Source: Mallotus nudiflorus (lineage: Eukaryota; Streptophyta; Magnoliopsida; Malpighiales; Euphorbiaceae). Taken from it: DNA of 64,000 nt. The DNA lies in contig CANTUR010000833.1 in assembly GCA_947683625.1 (NCBI GenBank), forward strand, positions 420,279 to 484,278, read 5' to 3'. The first letter of the stretch is position 1. Each line of letters starts with the position of its first letter. The notes below the pieces were generated by a model, which was not told where the DNA came from, ran no database searches, and was given only the letters and a program-made list of their open reading frames with translations. Below are positions 47,901-54,654 of the stretch, one piece after another. The position numbers were made by a program, and so were the translations under genes.

Positions 47901-49494
47901 TTTTCTCACTATAATAATAATCTTCATCCAATTATTCACCCAAATTCCTCTAAATTAAATAAAAATCCTAAAACTCATCAAGTTCATGGGATGTTGCAAC
48001 CATAAAGCAGTAATAGGATATTAACTGAACATTCTTACATCATAGTCATCCTCATGCCTTACAATATGTATAAGTAACTAAGCATTCATATATGTGAGAA
48101 AGAAATGAGATGTAAAGCATTATATGATCACCACTAAAACTCAAAGTCACTACGATTTTTAAGAATGAAATTATATCCCAGAATCATTCTGGTTCTTAGG
48201 CATCACTCTACTAAGACCAAAAGAGTTTCCACATATTTGTAGGATATTGAACACTTGAATGGTCAAAATTAATACATTTTTTCTCAATGCATAAAAAACC
48301 ATTTGCTATTCCTCAAAAAAAAAAAAAAAACCCAAAAACCATTTGCTATGAATAAAACCAACCAGTGTGACACATTAGTTAGTTGAGAGGTTTCAGTATC
48401 CTCATCTCTATAGTAGTAGAATTTATGTATATTAGTGATTGTGTTCTGGTCAAGAAAACTATCAGAGTCAATATTTAAAAAGAGTGATACTTGACAATGA
48501 GCTCTCCGGTCTTAATACAATTTTCTACAACCAAAGATAAGCATCCTTGATATATACTTAGACCGGCAAGTCAAACTAGGTACACCCCAACATATGATGT
48601 GAGATTTTAACAAGAACGGTTTATTTTCCAGCAGAAATGTTAAGAGATTCAAAAACTAGAAGGCCTAAAAGCATCCACATGTTCTTTTCCTTATTTTAAT
48701 TGTCCAAACATATTGCTGATGTGGCTGGCTTGATGTGAATCAAAACCAAGAAAGGCAAGAAGAAACAAGCAAGTCATAAACTCAGATAAATGCCCTCGTA
48801 ATCAAAGCCTGAACTTCTGATACAGAAAGTCCAAGTTCCAAGGAGGGTGTCATCCTTTGAAGTGAAAATATCTGCCATAAATGTTGTCCTTTGGAGTTGA
48901 AGCATCTCTATCCGCCATGCAGATAGAAGCTTTGACCCCCAGTTTACCTAATATGAGAGCAAAGTAAAAAGGGGAGAGATGATTAACCTTGGAGTCAAAA
49001 ATAGCTGAAGCTGTTGAATGTTTCTGTTGCACTGGTTTGAAATTGTAATATGTTGGGCATGTTGTGCAATAAGGATCATTGCACACTCCCAACTGTCCCG
49101 ACCTCAGCAGATGCTCATTTTTACCAGTATAATTGTCATCTGCCCAATCACGCTTATCCATTCCACTAAAAGAAGATTTTTCAGTCTTGGGTTCTGCTGT
49201 ATTGCGACTTGGTACATTATGGTTTTTCTGGAAAATATTATCAGCCTTTCGGTTGGAAAACATTGGACCACTCATCTGATTTATTGCAATTCTTCTCTCA
49301 CTACGTAAGGGACCAGTATAGCCCACAAGGTTAACTTCATTTTCATAGGACTCCATGGAATTCATAGGAATAGAAATCGAGGCACTTCGAGTCCTTGAGA
49401 TAAAGGCCTGGAACCGAGAATGCTGATTTTCATTCTCTAGTTGTGGATGTGTGTCTGACAACATTGGCACCTCATCCTTTTCATAACTTGCCAT
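16304..49494 (-). CDS. CNGC20: Cyclic nucleotide-gated ion channel, CNGC19/20 type (spliced, 12 coding exons)
   Basis: Coding exons (minus strand, 5' to 3'): 49494-48988, 47411-47220, 46378-46280, 39655-39518, 31000-30752, 27651-27388, 27268-27123, 25823-25746, 18813-18684, 17511-17268, 16936-16777, 16409-16304. All junctions follow GT-AG and stay in phase, giving 770 residues. The Cys motif GVCNDPYCTTCPTYYN (about 134-149) marks the CNGC19/20 group. S1 is at about 210-230, S4 at 335-354, the pore WGFQQISTLAGN at 480-491 (filter AGN), S6 at 496-526, then the C-linker. The nucleotide-binding domain includes LSEGNVCGEELLTWCL (660-675) and VEAFSLRAADL (705-715), matching the plant CNGC signature. 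An IQ motif is at 750. Known for the family: tetrameric cation (Ca2+) channels of the plasma membrane, acting in immunity and cell-death signalling. No disabling change is seen. The start is the first Met after the exon 2 acceptor, in frame with the conserved body. CNGC19 versus CNGC20 cannot be separated here. Confidence 0.95.
16777..16936 (-). CDS. CNGC20: CNGC exon 12 (CNBD end, calmodulin-binding region)
   Basis: 160 bases. Residues 683-735, with KCLSNVEAFSLRAADLEEV closing the CNGC signature. Confidence 0.93.
17268..17511 (-). CDS. CNGC20: CNGC exon 11 (cyclic-nucleotide-binding domain)
   Basis: 244 bases. Residues 602-682, from VWIFALMDDHVLDSICERL through MVFIVRGKLESVGEDG to the phosphate-binding cassette GNVCGEELLTW. 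Confidence 0.93.
18684..18813 (-). CDS. CNGC20: CNGC exon 10 (C-linker)
   Basis: 130 bases. Residues 559-601, EAERYHWAATRGVNEGMLLE then NLPEDLQRDIRRHLFKFVKK, the most conserved part of the plant CNGC C-linker. Confidence 0.93.
19356..20880 (+). mobile_element. Small non-autonomous LTR retrotransposon in CNGC intron 9
   Basis: Two direct repeats of about 310 bp (19356 to about 19661; 20567 to about 20880) start TGATGCA(G/A)GAGCAT and match throughout. A Met-type PBS TGGCATCAGAGC lies at 19667-19678, and a purine stretch GGGAGAA directly precedes the second LTR. The interior of under 1 kb holds a gag-like start (MVGQGRGRGRGNQP at 19814) and an acidic frame at 20141-20530, no RT. A 90-bp segment including the PBS is duplicated. 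Target duplication AAGTG/AAATG is imperfect. Confidence 0.75.
20141..20530 (+). pseudogene. Acidic ORF inside the small LTR element
   Basis: 129 codons starting MAEVDSMDFKNPICDEYFNE. No domain recognised. It lies just before the 3' LTR, where gag-pol spacer sequence would be. It may be the remnant of a longer polyprotein or merely open sequence; function unknown. Confidence 0.35.
20881..22600. other. Intron 9, AT-rich stretch
   Basis: No coding homology. Purine-rich tract at about 22080-22240 and a 20-base T-run near 22303. Confidence 0.45.
22604..22755. repeat. 76-bp tandem duplication
   Basis: GTCTTTGACAACTAT, then GTTAG(G/A)TAAACCAAATACAT, then CTTCATTGTCCAA, occurs at 22604 and again at 22680. 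Confidence 0.75.
22821..23540. mobile_element. TIR element, family H copy 1
   Basis: Shares order and sequence with the element at 42287-42958, for example AACTAAAAACTATTTTGAGA then GATGAATATCTTATT at about 23051, against AACTAAAAACCACCTTGAGA at 42517. The ends are less clear than in copy 2. Confidence 0.55.
23732..24508. mobile_element. TIR element, family G
   Basis: The left end TGAATAAATACCTAAACAGT and the complement of the right end GGGATAAATGCATAAATAGT are inverted repeats and continue through an AACTTTTT block. The flanks are TTATCAAGA and TTATCAATA (8 of 9 alike), a Mutator-size target duplication. Confidence 0.7.
24509..25745. other. Remainder of CNGC intron 9
   Basis: AT-rich, with an ACAC run at about 25200-25235. 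No gene or repeat family recognised. Confidence 0.45.
25746..25823 (-). CDS. CNGC20: CNGC exon 9 (C-linker start)
   Basis: 78 bases between the 1.3-kb and 6.9-kb introns. Encodes MDMSLRRRDVEQWMSHRRL then PQELR of the C-linker. Too short for simple ORF detection; placed by GT-AG sites and phase. Confidence 0.92.
25824..27122. other. CNGC intron 8
   Basis: 1.3 kb between exons 9 and 8, no transposon recognised. A 63-codon plus-strand frame at 26723 has no homology. Confidence 0.6.
27123..27268 (-). CDS. CNGC20: CNGC exon 8 (pore filter and S6)
   Basis: 146 bases. Residues 484-531 plus two bases of codon 532: QISTLAGN filter, then S6 and IGNIQNFLQALGR. The intron before it is only 119 bases and ends in a T-run acceptor. 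Confidence 0.93.
27388..27651 (-). CDS. CNGC20: CNGC exon 7 (pore turret)
   Basis: 264 bases, phase 0. Residues 396-483, a Cys-rich extracellular turret (CLRDACHKSNVTHC) up to YVYSLFWGFQ at the pore entrance. Confidence 0.93.
27880..29560 (-). mobile_element. Ty1/copia pol fragment in CNGC intron 6
   Basis: The minus strand reads copia reverse transcriptase: LNRALYGLQQAPRAWYHRF, then TDLGALHYFLGIEVSKT and SQRKYARELLAKENLTE, at 28806-28315. RNase H follows (RPYISFAVNVICQHM; LIGFSDAYWVECPDTGRS) at 28318-28052, ending with SWSSAEYEY near 28010. The usual YVDD is RVGD, so the RT active site is lost. An N-terminal RT stretch lies at 29135-28806, and a 418-bp segment is duplicated. Same strand as the host gene, but lying between exons 7 and 6. 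Confidence 0.85.
28712..29525. repeat. About 418-bp tandem duplication within copia RT
   Basis: The segment CAACTTGTGAACCTATGATA to AATCTGGGCATA occurs at 28712-29130 and again at 29131-29525. The second copy carries small indels, for example a loss after TCTTCTTAA. Confidence 0.85.
29567..29714 (+). repeat. Possible short LTR beside the copia fragment
   Basis: TGTTGAGAATTTG to TTTTTACA, 148 bp, with TATAAAAGG at about 29661 and a purine stretch just before its left edge. No partner LTR found. Confidence 0.35.
29847..29918. repeat. ATGT then TA microsatellite
   Basis: Several ATGT units followed by more than 15 TA units. The frame over it is an artefact of the repeat. Confidence 0.95.
30752..31000 (-). 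CDS. CNGC20: CNGC exon 6 (S4-S5)
   Basis: 249 bases, phase 0. Residues 313-395, containing LVQYVPRLYRFLPLF (S4 and linker) and FINLLTFVLSGHVVGSFWYL (S5). Confidence 0.93.
31174..31250. repeat. CT / ATCT microsatellite
   Basis: Runs of CT and at least six ATCT units just upstream of exon 6 in the intron. Confidence 0.95.
31251..32411. other. Intron 5, unassigned stretch
   Basis: No recognisable coding sequence. A near-palindromic pair, AAATTCTTGCCTA (31382) and TAGGCAAGAATTTCCCA (31489), may mark the ends of a small inverted-repeat element. Confidence 0.4.
32421..32850. mobile_element. Mutator-like TIR element, family E copy 1, perfect 9-bp TSD
   Basis: The left end GAGCAAATTACATTTTCCTC is matched by the complement of the right end (GAGTAAATTACATTTTCCTC). 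TAAATTTAA flanks it on both sides (32412-32420, 32851-32859). 430 bp, no coding capacity. Copy 2 is at 44536. Confidence 0.85.
33011..33185 (-). repeat. 3' LTR of intron 5 copia element
   Basis: Edges TGTAATTGTAG (33011) and GGGCTGTAACA (33185), preceded in element orientation by the purine tract TTAAGGGGGAG (33186-33196). Confidence 0.65.
33011..36364 (-). mobile_element. Ty1/copia element in CNGC intron 5, 5' end missing
   Basis: On the minus strand: gag tail near 36350-36120, protease at about 36111-35848 (IIDSRATAHMTG), integrase at about 35800-35000, reverse transcriptase 34678-34074 (GYKWVFAIKVN; VYVDDIVIT), RNase H 33887-33528 (TTGYFVFFGGNLVSWKSKKQ), polypurine tract and 3' LTR 33011-33185. 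This order (PR-IN-RT-RH) is copia. The catalytic DSG of protease reads DSR, and stops or frame changes separate the blocks. Its upstream end is cut by the LTR at 36365. Confidence 0.88.
36365..36525 (-). repeat. 3' LTR of a second copia-like element
   Basis: Edges TGTTAACACG and TTCTTCAACA, with the purine tract CTTGAGGGGGAG on the element strand at 36526-36537. It begins where the gag zinc-finger region of the first copia stops. The internal sequence to its right (to about 37.2 kb) has no recognisable protein. A related sequence ends at 46134. Confidence 0.6.
36526..37617. other. Unassigned stretch behind the 36365 LTR
   Basis: Presumed interior of the second copia-like element. A 111-codon plus-strand frame at 36844-37179 has no domain I recognise. 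Confidence 0.4.
37628..39107. mobile_element. TIR element I, interrupted by foldback A2
   Basis: The right end complement reads GCACATTACCAAACTTTATA and then TTGGTTACAAAA. The matching left end is split: its outer part is at 37628-37668, its inner part at 38721-38775. AATTTTATGCA occurs on both flanks (37618-37628 and 39108-39118), consistent with a 9-11 bp target duplication. Confidence 0.6.
37669..38720. mobile_element. Long-TIR foldback element, family A copy 2
   Basis: Same arrangement as 14088-15204: AACACTTATATCACTTTTAA on the left and its complement on the right, with TIR edges containing CTAAACTTATTGGC and GCCAATAAGTTTA. The outermost bases of the left TIR appear lost. Confidence 0.75.
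39518..39655 (-). CDS. CNGC20: CNGC exon 5 (S2-S3)
   Basis: 138 bases, phase 0. Residues 267-312, FRLAYIAPESRVVGAGELV then NYIRSYFLVDLFVMLPLPQ. The acceptor sits directly beside a TA then GA microsatellite (39659-39700). Confidence 0.93.
39659..39700. repeat. TA then GA microsatellite beside exon 5 acceptor
   Basis: About ten TA units then about ten GA units, beginning four bases from the exon 5 edge. Confidence 0.95.
39701..40149. other. Intron 4, unassigned
   Basis: AT-rich, nothing recognised. Confidence 0.4.
40150..40676. mobile_element. TIR element, family C
   Basis: The left end AGTACTTTATAGTTAGATGC with ACTTAAAGG is mirrored by the right end GCATTTAACCACAAAGCA with AGTGAAAAA. The inverted match continues to TTTAGTAC on both sides. 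Flanks are A-rich, so no target duplication can be claimed. Confidence 0.6.
40853..41160. mobile_element. TIR element, family D copy 1
   Basis: Ends TAGGCCAAAAG and its inverted counterpart ATTAGGCTA, then CTTGAACTTGGCAC against GTGTCAAGTTAAAG. Internal GATAAGTCTTATTTTTAGCA is shared, inverted, with copy 2 at 43300. Confidence 0.65.
41161..42277. other. Intron 4, unassigned
   Basis: Less AT-rich than its surroundings at 41300-41950, possibly an old decayed insertion. No protein homology seen in any frame. Confidence 0.4.
42287..42958. mobile_element. TIR element, family H copy 2, perfect 9-bp TSD
   Basis: Left AGGATAAATTGTATATATAG against the complement of the right end GGTTAAATTGTATATATGAT. 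AACATTCAT flanks both sides (42278-42286, 42959-42967). 672 bp, non-coding; Mutator-like by target duplication length. Confidence 0.85.
43300..43592. mobile_element. TIR element, family D copy 2
   Basis: Left GGTCTAATACATTTCTGA and right TCGCATATGTATTAAGCC are inverted repeats, with CTTGGCACATTTTGTTAG against TACAAAATGTCAAGTTTAAG inside. Confidence 0.65.
43593..44526. other. Intron 4, unassigned
   Basis: Contains the inverted pair TTTGTATCTATACAAATGAA (43651) and ATTTGTATAGATACACA (43792), probably ends of a further small TIR element of about 170 bp. Otherwise AT-rich. Confidence 0.45.
44536..45636. mobile_element. Mutator-like TIR element, family E copy 2
   Basis: The ends GAACAAATTACATCTTCCTC and the complement of AAAAATTTAATTTGCTC match family E copy 1. 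TAATAATAA flanks both sides (44527-44535 and 45637-45645), though this word is low-complexity. Longer than copy 1 because of a solo-LTR-like insert at about 44936-45195. Confidence 0.75.
44936..45195 (+). repeat. Possible solo LTR with internal 64-bp duplication
   Basis: TGTATTACAGGC to GTTACTAACA, with GTATATATATATATAC as a TATA-like stretch at about 45110. Inside, GCTATAYRC to AGAAGTAGGTA repeats at 44944 and 45008. No internal retrotransposon sequence adjoins it. Confidence 0.45.
45646..46279. other. Intron 4 end, LTR-like remnant
   Basis: The stretch ending TTCTCCAACA at 46134 (CTTGTGTTAAAGTCCAATCT) resembles the LTR at 36365-36525 and may be a decayed solo LTR. The rest is unassigned. 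Confidence 0.4.
46280..46378 (-). CDS. CNGC20: CNGC exon 4 (S2)
   Basis: 99 bases, phase 0. Residues 234-266, ENKCIVINWPL then FRSMTDFIYLLNILLQ; donor CAG|GTAGAC. Confidence 0.93.
46379..48987. other. CNGC introns 2 and 3
   Basis: Introns 46379-47219 and 47412-48987, split by exon 3. No transposon recognised; A-run near 48312. Confidence 0.6.
47220..47411 (-). CDS. CNGC20: CNGC exon 3 (S1)
   Basis: 192 bases, phase 0. Residues 170-233, from FHNALYGDAKGCARKF to the S1 helix FFVICCLVAIFVDPLFFFLL. Confidence 0.93.
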
Positions 49495-49509
49495 TTCAGT
49501 AAATGAGAC
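48988..49509 (-). CDS. CNGC20: CNGC exon 2 (start codon, N-terminal cytosolic domain)
   Basis: Acceptor TTTGCCTGCAG at 49510; start ATG at 49494; donor AAG|GTTAAT at 48987. Encodes residues 1-169: a polar, Ser-rich cytosolic tail ending in the Cys-rich CNDPYCTTCP motif of the CNGC19/20 group. An open frame continues into the intron but loses all homology there. Confidence 0.93.
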
Positions 49510-50041
49510 CTGCAGGCAAATATCAAATGAACTCAATATCCAAGATTAAGAGAGAATATTAAGAAGTAGTAAACAAAAATCAATTTAACTTTAGCAATAA
49601 AATGAATAATCAGACAAAATTAAAAAAAAATGTGGAAGCACAAAGCTACCAAACCCCAGCACTAGTAGACTCTACAAAGCATGTCATTAATTCATCACTG
49701 AAAACAAGTAGAGTACAAAATGAATTTTGAAATTACCCGAAAGTAAAATTTAAAGGAAATGCTATCCAAAACTAAATTTCAAATCATTTAAAATACAAAA
49801 ATATCCTTTAAGCATAATTTAGATTCCCTGTCTAACAAACAGAAATATGAAATCCAATTCAGAGAGTTACATTTCCTAAACCCATTTCCAGAGCCAACAA
49901 GCATGATCAACTGGTCAGTACTCTTTTAATTGGTGCATTTGGACACCACATTTGACTTGCAGGACCAACTGAATATACACAAAACTCAGATTCATCTCAT
50001 CAAGGTTTAATTAAAATTACAAGTCAAACAGAAGTACAAAC

Positions 50042-50230
50042 CTGTAGCTTTGACGTGATTACCAAGCAGAGGAAAGCAGCAGGCAAAGTGCATCAACCAG
50101 CCATGCGCATGGAGAGATGGACATTCAGCAGCAGCAGCAGCAGCTGGCAGCACCACCCTTGGAGAAGGAAATAAGAGATGAGAGAGTTAATGCTTGTAAA
50201 AAGGAGTGCTGAGCTTACCACTGACCCTTC
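50042..50230 (-). other. CNGC20: CNGC 5' untranslated exon 1 (upper edge uncertain)
   Basis: Donor CTACAG|GTTTGT at 50041 pairs with the exon 2 acceptor at 49510 (532-base intron). The leader has a run of GCT triplets at about 50130-50150 and several upstream ATGs. The transcription start is not visible; the upper edge is an estimate. Confidence 0.6.
50059..50124 (-). other. Upstream ORF in CNGC leader, 21 codons
   Basis: ATG at 50124, stop TAA at 50059-50061, wholly inside exon 1. Two further upstream ATGs overlap it in other frames. Such uORFs can lower translation of the main frame; an effect here is inference. Confidence 0.5.
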
Positions 50231-50461
50231 GAAACAAAAGAGAAAGACTTTGAAAAGTCAGAAAGTATTCAAATGAAGTTGTTGTCTGTTATTATAGACG
50301 TGATTCGACTTTAGACCAGGCTTTAACTTAGGTGGCAGTATTTATTACGTTATGCCTTGTCCGGCCCATATTTAATTTCTTAAACGTGAATATAGGGGAC
50401 AAATTATTTGATGGATCACGTCCATATAGTAATATAGATCAGACACGTGAGAAATTTTTTT

Positions 50462-50790
50462 TTGCAAAATTTATTTTTAAGTTCTTAAATTATAGTGATA
50501 TTTTTTATTGAATTTTTATTATTTTATTGTATTGTATTAAATTTGTATATTATTATTTATACATATATTGAATTTTAATTTGATAAATTCTTAAATTTTT
50601 TGTGAAATTTTTAAGAATTTAATATATTACATAAATAATAATATATAATTCAATATATATATAAATAATAGTATAAAAATTTAATATATATATATAAATA
50701 ATAATATAAGGAATCAATGCAATATAATAAAACAATAATAGTTCAATAAAAAAATTATTATAATTCAAAGACTTAAAAATAGTTTTTACC
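50462..50790. mobile_element. MITE-like inverted repeat upstream of CNGC
   Basis: Left TTTATTTTTAAGTTCTTAAA then TTATAGTGAT is answered by AATTCAAAGACTTAAAAATA on the right, the match continuing through TTTTTTATTGAA. About 330 bp, roughly 240 bases upstream of the leader exon estimate. The 17-base T-run follows it. Confidence 0.6.
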
Positions 50791-51433
50791 TTTTTTTTTT
50801 TTTTTTTGTTAAGTGATGTTACACTTCTGCTTTTTACTTAAACTCAAGTCGAACTGGCGACTCCAGTGGATTCTCCTTTGCCAGGCACAGCAATCTATAC
50901 GAACGAAGCTAAGAGGAAGTTCATGGACCTGTCAATGGAGTCGCGGGCATCGTATCAGAGGACAACACCATTTCAATTTGATACTGCTGGCCTAATGGCA
51001 TGAAACCGTTCTGGAGTGTGCATATCATATGATTTGGAATGCTAATGAAATAAAGGGTCAGAATTGTACCCATCCAATACTTGACCGTTTCAATTGATTC
51101 ATTCAAACTTGTAAACTGGGTAGACAAGCATCTAGGGGTCAACTTTACGAATCAATTAGACAAGAGCAACTTTGAATCTAAGTATGAAAATTAATCATGG
51201 TTAATGGAACTGTATTATTTAAATAATAAATATATATGTTTTATTTTATAAATATATATTATTTAACTAAAATAAATATATAAGTAAAAGTTTATTTATT
51301 ATAATTAAAAAATAAAAAATTAAATAATTTTTTAATAAATAAAAATTTTATTTTGACAAAAATAATTGGAATTTAAATTTGAGTCACCCATAATGGGTTG
51401 ACCCGATTCAACTTATTTAATTAAAAAAAAGAG
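50791..51433. other. Intergenic, unassigned
   Basis: No recognisable gene; short frames at 50813-51142 overlap on both strands and lack homology. Confidence 0.4.
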
Positions 51434-51734
51434 TGTAACTGCCAAAAGATACCTCCAAAATTATAAGAGCAATATATACAAATAATAAACGTATCTACTT
51501 GTGAAATATAAAGAACAAGAATAAAAAGATACAAAGAACAAAAAATAAAAACACTTTGTGCAAACTCTCCCAAATCAATAGAAAATAACTAAAGTAAATA
51601 GGGTTGTGAAAACTTTGTGTTTTTTTCCAATTTTTGATGTGATTAACATAAACCTAATGTTCATCAATTTCAAGTTTGTGGAATCATCAAGGTATGTGAT
51701 CCTAACTATTTAATTATTTTATTTCCACATTACA
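51434..51734 (+). repeat. 5' LTR of copia element
   Basis: Begins TGTAACTGCC and ends CACATTACA just before the PBS, about 300 bp. Exact end is 51734 or 51737. No second copy in the window, so the boundaries rest on the PBS and TG/CA ends. Confidence 0.6.
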
Positions 51735-51937
51735 ACATTGGTATCAAAGCATGATTGATATTTCTCATATTAATTGTGAACTACTTTCGATTTTATGAAT
51801 TGAAGTTGTTGAATTTTTGTGTTTATGAACATGATTGACACAATCACTTTATGCACAATTCATGAATTGTATATTGACTCTCATGCCATGATATAAACAT
51901 GTATTTGTAGTTTGTAATGTAAGCTTTAAATTGGTAT

Positions 51938-54654
51938 TGTCACGACTCAAACCGAAAGGTATGTGACTGGTATTAGGGAATGAAATACATAAAGTAACTG
52001 AAATTCATAATAAGCCTTGAAAAATTTTTGCGAAAAAGAGACACTACACTTAATAATAAAACCATTACTTAACAATAAAATTATAATAAATGCACCAAAC
52101 TAAATACATAAATCAAATATTCTTTGAATACAAATAATACGAGTTCTTTGATTAACTACTGCAGTATCTAGAGTTCAGTTGTACAGTACATATCAAATAG
52201 ACCTACACAATAAAATCAAAGAAGAAGAAACTTGGTGTAAAGAAAAAGGATGAGTCTCAAACTCCGAAACTCCTGAAAAAAAAAATATTGAGGGGAGTCA
52301 GATCTCACTGAGTAAGATAATAAAGAGAGTAGTATGGTTTTAAAAAAAATCATTAAATAAAATAATAATAATAAAATAAATTTTATTATTATTAAAATTA
52401 AAGTATTTAAAATTTATTTTCAAATCATCAACTCTCCAAATAATAAATATGAAGAATTTATAATAAAACTTCTTCAAAATAAAATATTCTTTATTTAATA
52501 ATTTATAAACTAAAAATTTTGGTAGAACTCTACTTCATAAAGTCTAATAGCTACTTGGCTTACTTAACCATAAAATTATCGGTCCCCGAGAGCTAAGCAT
52601 CAACCGAGGCCTCATTCACTTAATCCAATATTTTATTGGTAGTCCCTGAGAGCTAAGGCATCAACTGAAACACCCATTCCAGTATCCAATCATAACATTT
52701 TCAATAATTACTGGCGGTCCCCGAAAACTACGGCATCCATTGAGGCACCCGTCTCAGTTAACCAATAAAAAACTTTGGATTCATCTCTCAATTTCTACCA
52801 GTGTGCACATTGTCCTAATGAAAACCATCAGGTAGAATGTTCTACCAGTATTTTTCGAAACTAATATATAACTAAAAATGTAGCACAATATAAAAAAGCT
52901 ATAATTTATAAATTAAATAACATAAAATAAAATAAAATAATCATAATGCTAAGCATAGCCTAAAACAACATAACTTAAATTTCATGTAAGTATAATACTA
53001 TCTTAGATTTTATAAAATCGATATGTGCAGTAAACACACGCACACAGTTCAATTTATTAACTTATAGTTGGAGCAAGCCGGTTGACGGTTCCGCGCCATG
53101 CTTAAGAAAAAAATAATTAAAATTCATAAGAATTTCCAAAAATCCCAAAATTAATAAAAATTAGGAAACTTGTAATAGATTCGAAATTAATTCTAACAAA
53201 AACTCGATTTAAGGAACAACCTTATAATGACTTAACGGTTAAACAGAAATGTACAGATGTTACGTTTTACAAGAAATCTACCAAAATTCCGACAAAGTCT
53301 TCTCTATAAAATAAACATCTCTCTATACAAAATAGAATCATTCCTACAGAGAAAAAATACTGCTATTCACCACACAATACCACACTTAGATCGACCTCCC
53401 AAACTACACACAAATTTTCGACCAAAATCAACAACAACACTACCACAAAAAATATAAATTATGAAAATATATAACAACATATTTATAAAAAGTAATCGGA
53501 CTAATTAAATAATAAATTCTTTTCAATAGTCACTATATACAAAAACTCATTTAACATAATAATATCTACACTTAAAAATTATTACTTATAAAATTCCAGA
53601 AAATTCATAAAAATATATATTAACACTAAATATAATTATATCAATCAAATAATTAAATACTATGATATTTATGTACATTTATATTATTTCTAGAAATTAA
53701 TCTATAATCAACAAAATATACAAAAATATTAATTGAGCTAATAAAATTAATTTATACTTTCTAACAATTAAAATTATCATTATACATGTTAGTTAACTAT
53801 AAATTACCAAAAAAATCAATTAAAAATCAAATTACATAATTTTCTCTAAAATTCTTATTTTTCACATATAACTTCCAAAAATTATAATAAATTATCTATA
53901 ACTAATTTTACAAAATTTCCTTCACAAACATTCCTCCAAATGATATATAGTATTTATTAAAAATATCTAAATTTTCAAGCTCAGAATAGTAACCCGAACC
54001 AAAAATTCCAAAAAAAATTAAATTAAATCCAAAAATTATAAAAAAAAATATCATAGCATAGTATTCAATCTCTACATCAAATTTCCTAAACAACATCAAG
54101 CTAATTAATAAAAAAAAACTAACAAAACTAATAAATGAATTTACCTCGATTTAGGACGATCCAAGAGGAGATCAAAGAAACCGAAGGTAGATTATGAAAG
54201 CTTGGAAGATGAGGATTCCATAGACACCGGAATCACGACCATTCGATGTTGGAATCTTCATCAAAGGCCAACCAAAAACCAGCCAAAACAGGGGTAAAAC
54301 CGAAAAAAGAGTAGATGGGGCTGCTGCTGGTGGCTAGGGGAGGAGCTGGGCTGCTGTCCAGCATGTCGTGGTGGTTGGTGTGCTGCTGGTTGGCTGAGGC
54401 ATGGTGCTGGCAGTGACGAGCAGAAAAAGAAAGAAAGAAAGAAAGAAAAAGAAAAAAAAAAAGAGAAAAAAATGGTTTTGTCCTTTTTTTTAATATATAT
54501 ATATATATATCAACACACTCCCATAATATTTCCTCTCCCAAAATAATAATAATATTAAAATAAAAATAAAAATAATACACTATTAAAAATAAAATAATCA
54601 TAATCAATACTAAATAATTTAATTTAGTTAATAATAAAAATTCAAAATATTACA
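51938..54654 (-). mobile_element. Solo LTR of a Del/Tekay-like gypsy element
   Basis: TGTCACGACT (51938) to AATATTACA (54654), 2717 bp, flanked by GGTAT (51933-51937) and TGTAT (54655-54659), 4 of 5 alike. Related to the LTR at 3711-9060 by its ends and by a shared ATTGAGGGGAGTCA block (52289; 4090). Copia leader continues on both sides and there is no internal gypsy sequence, so it arose by LTR-LTR recombination. Contains TA and GAAA microsatellites near 54420-54510. Frames within it are shadows. Confidence 0.8.

Noticed and set aside
49018..49308. 96-codon plus-strand frame
   Set aside because: Antisense shadow of CNGC exon 2.
54233..54607. 124-codon minus-strand frame in the solo LTR
   Set aside because: Its core translates GAAA and TA microsatellites; no conserved domain.
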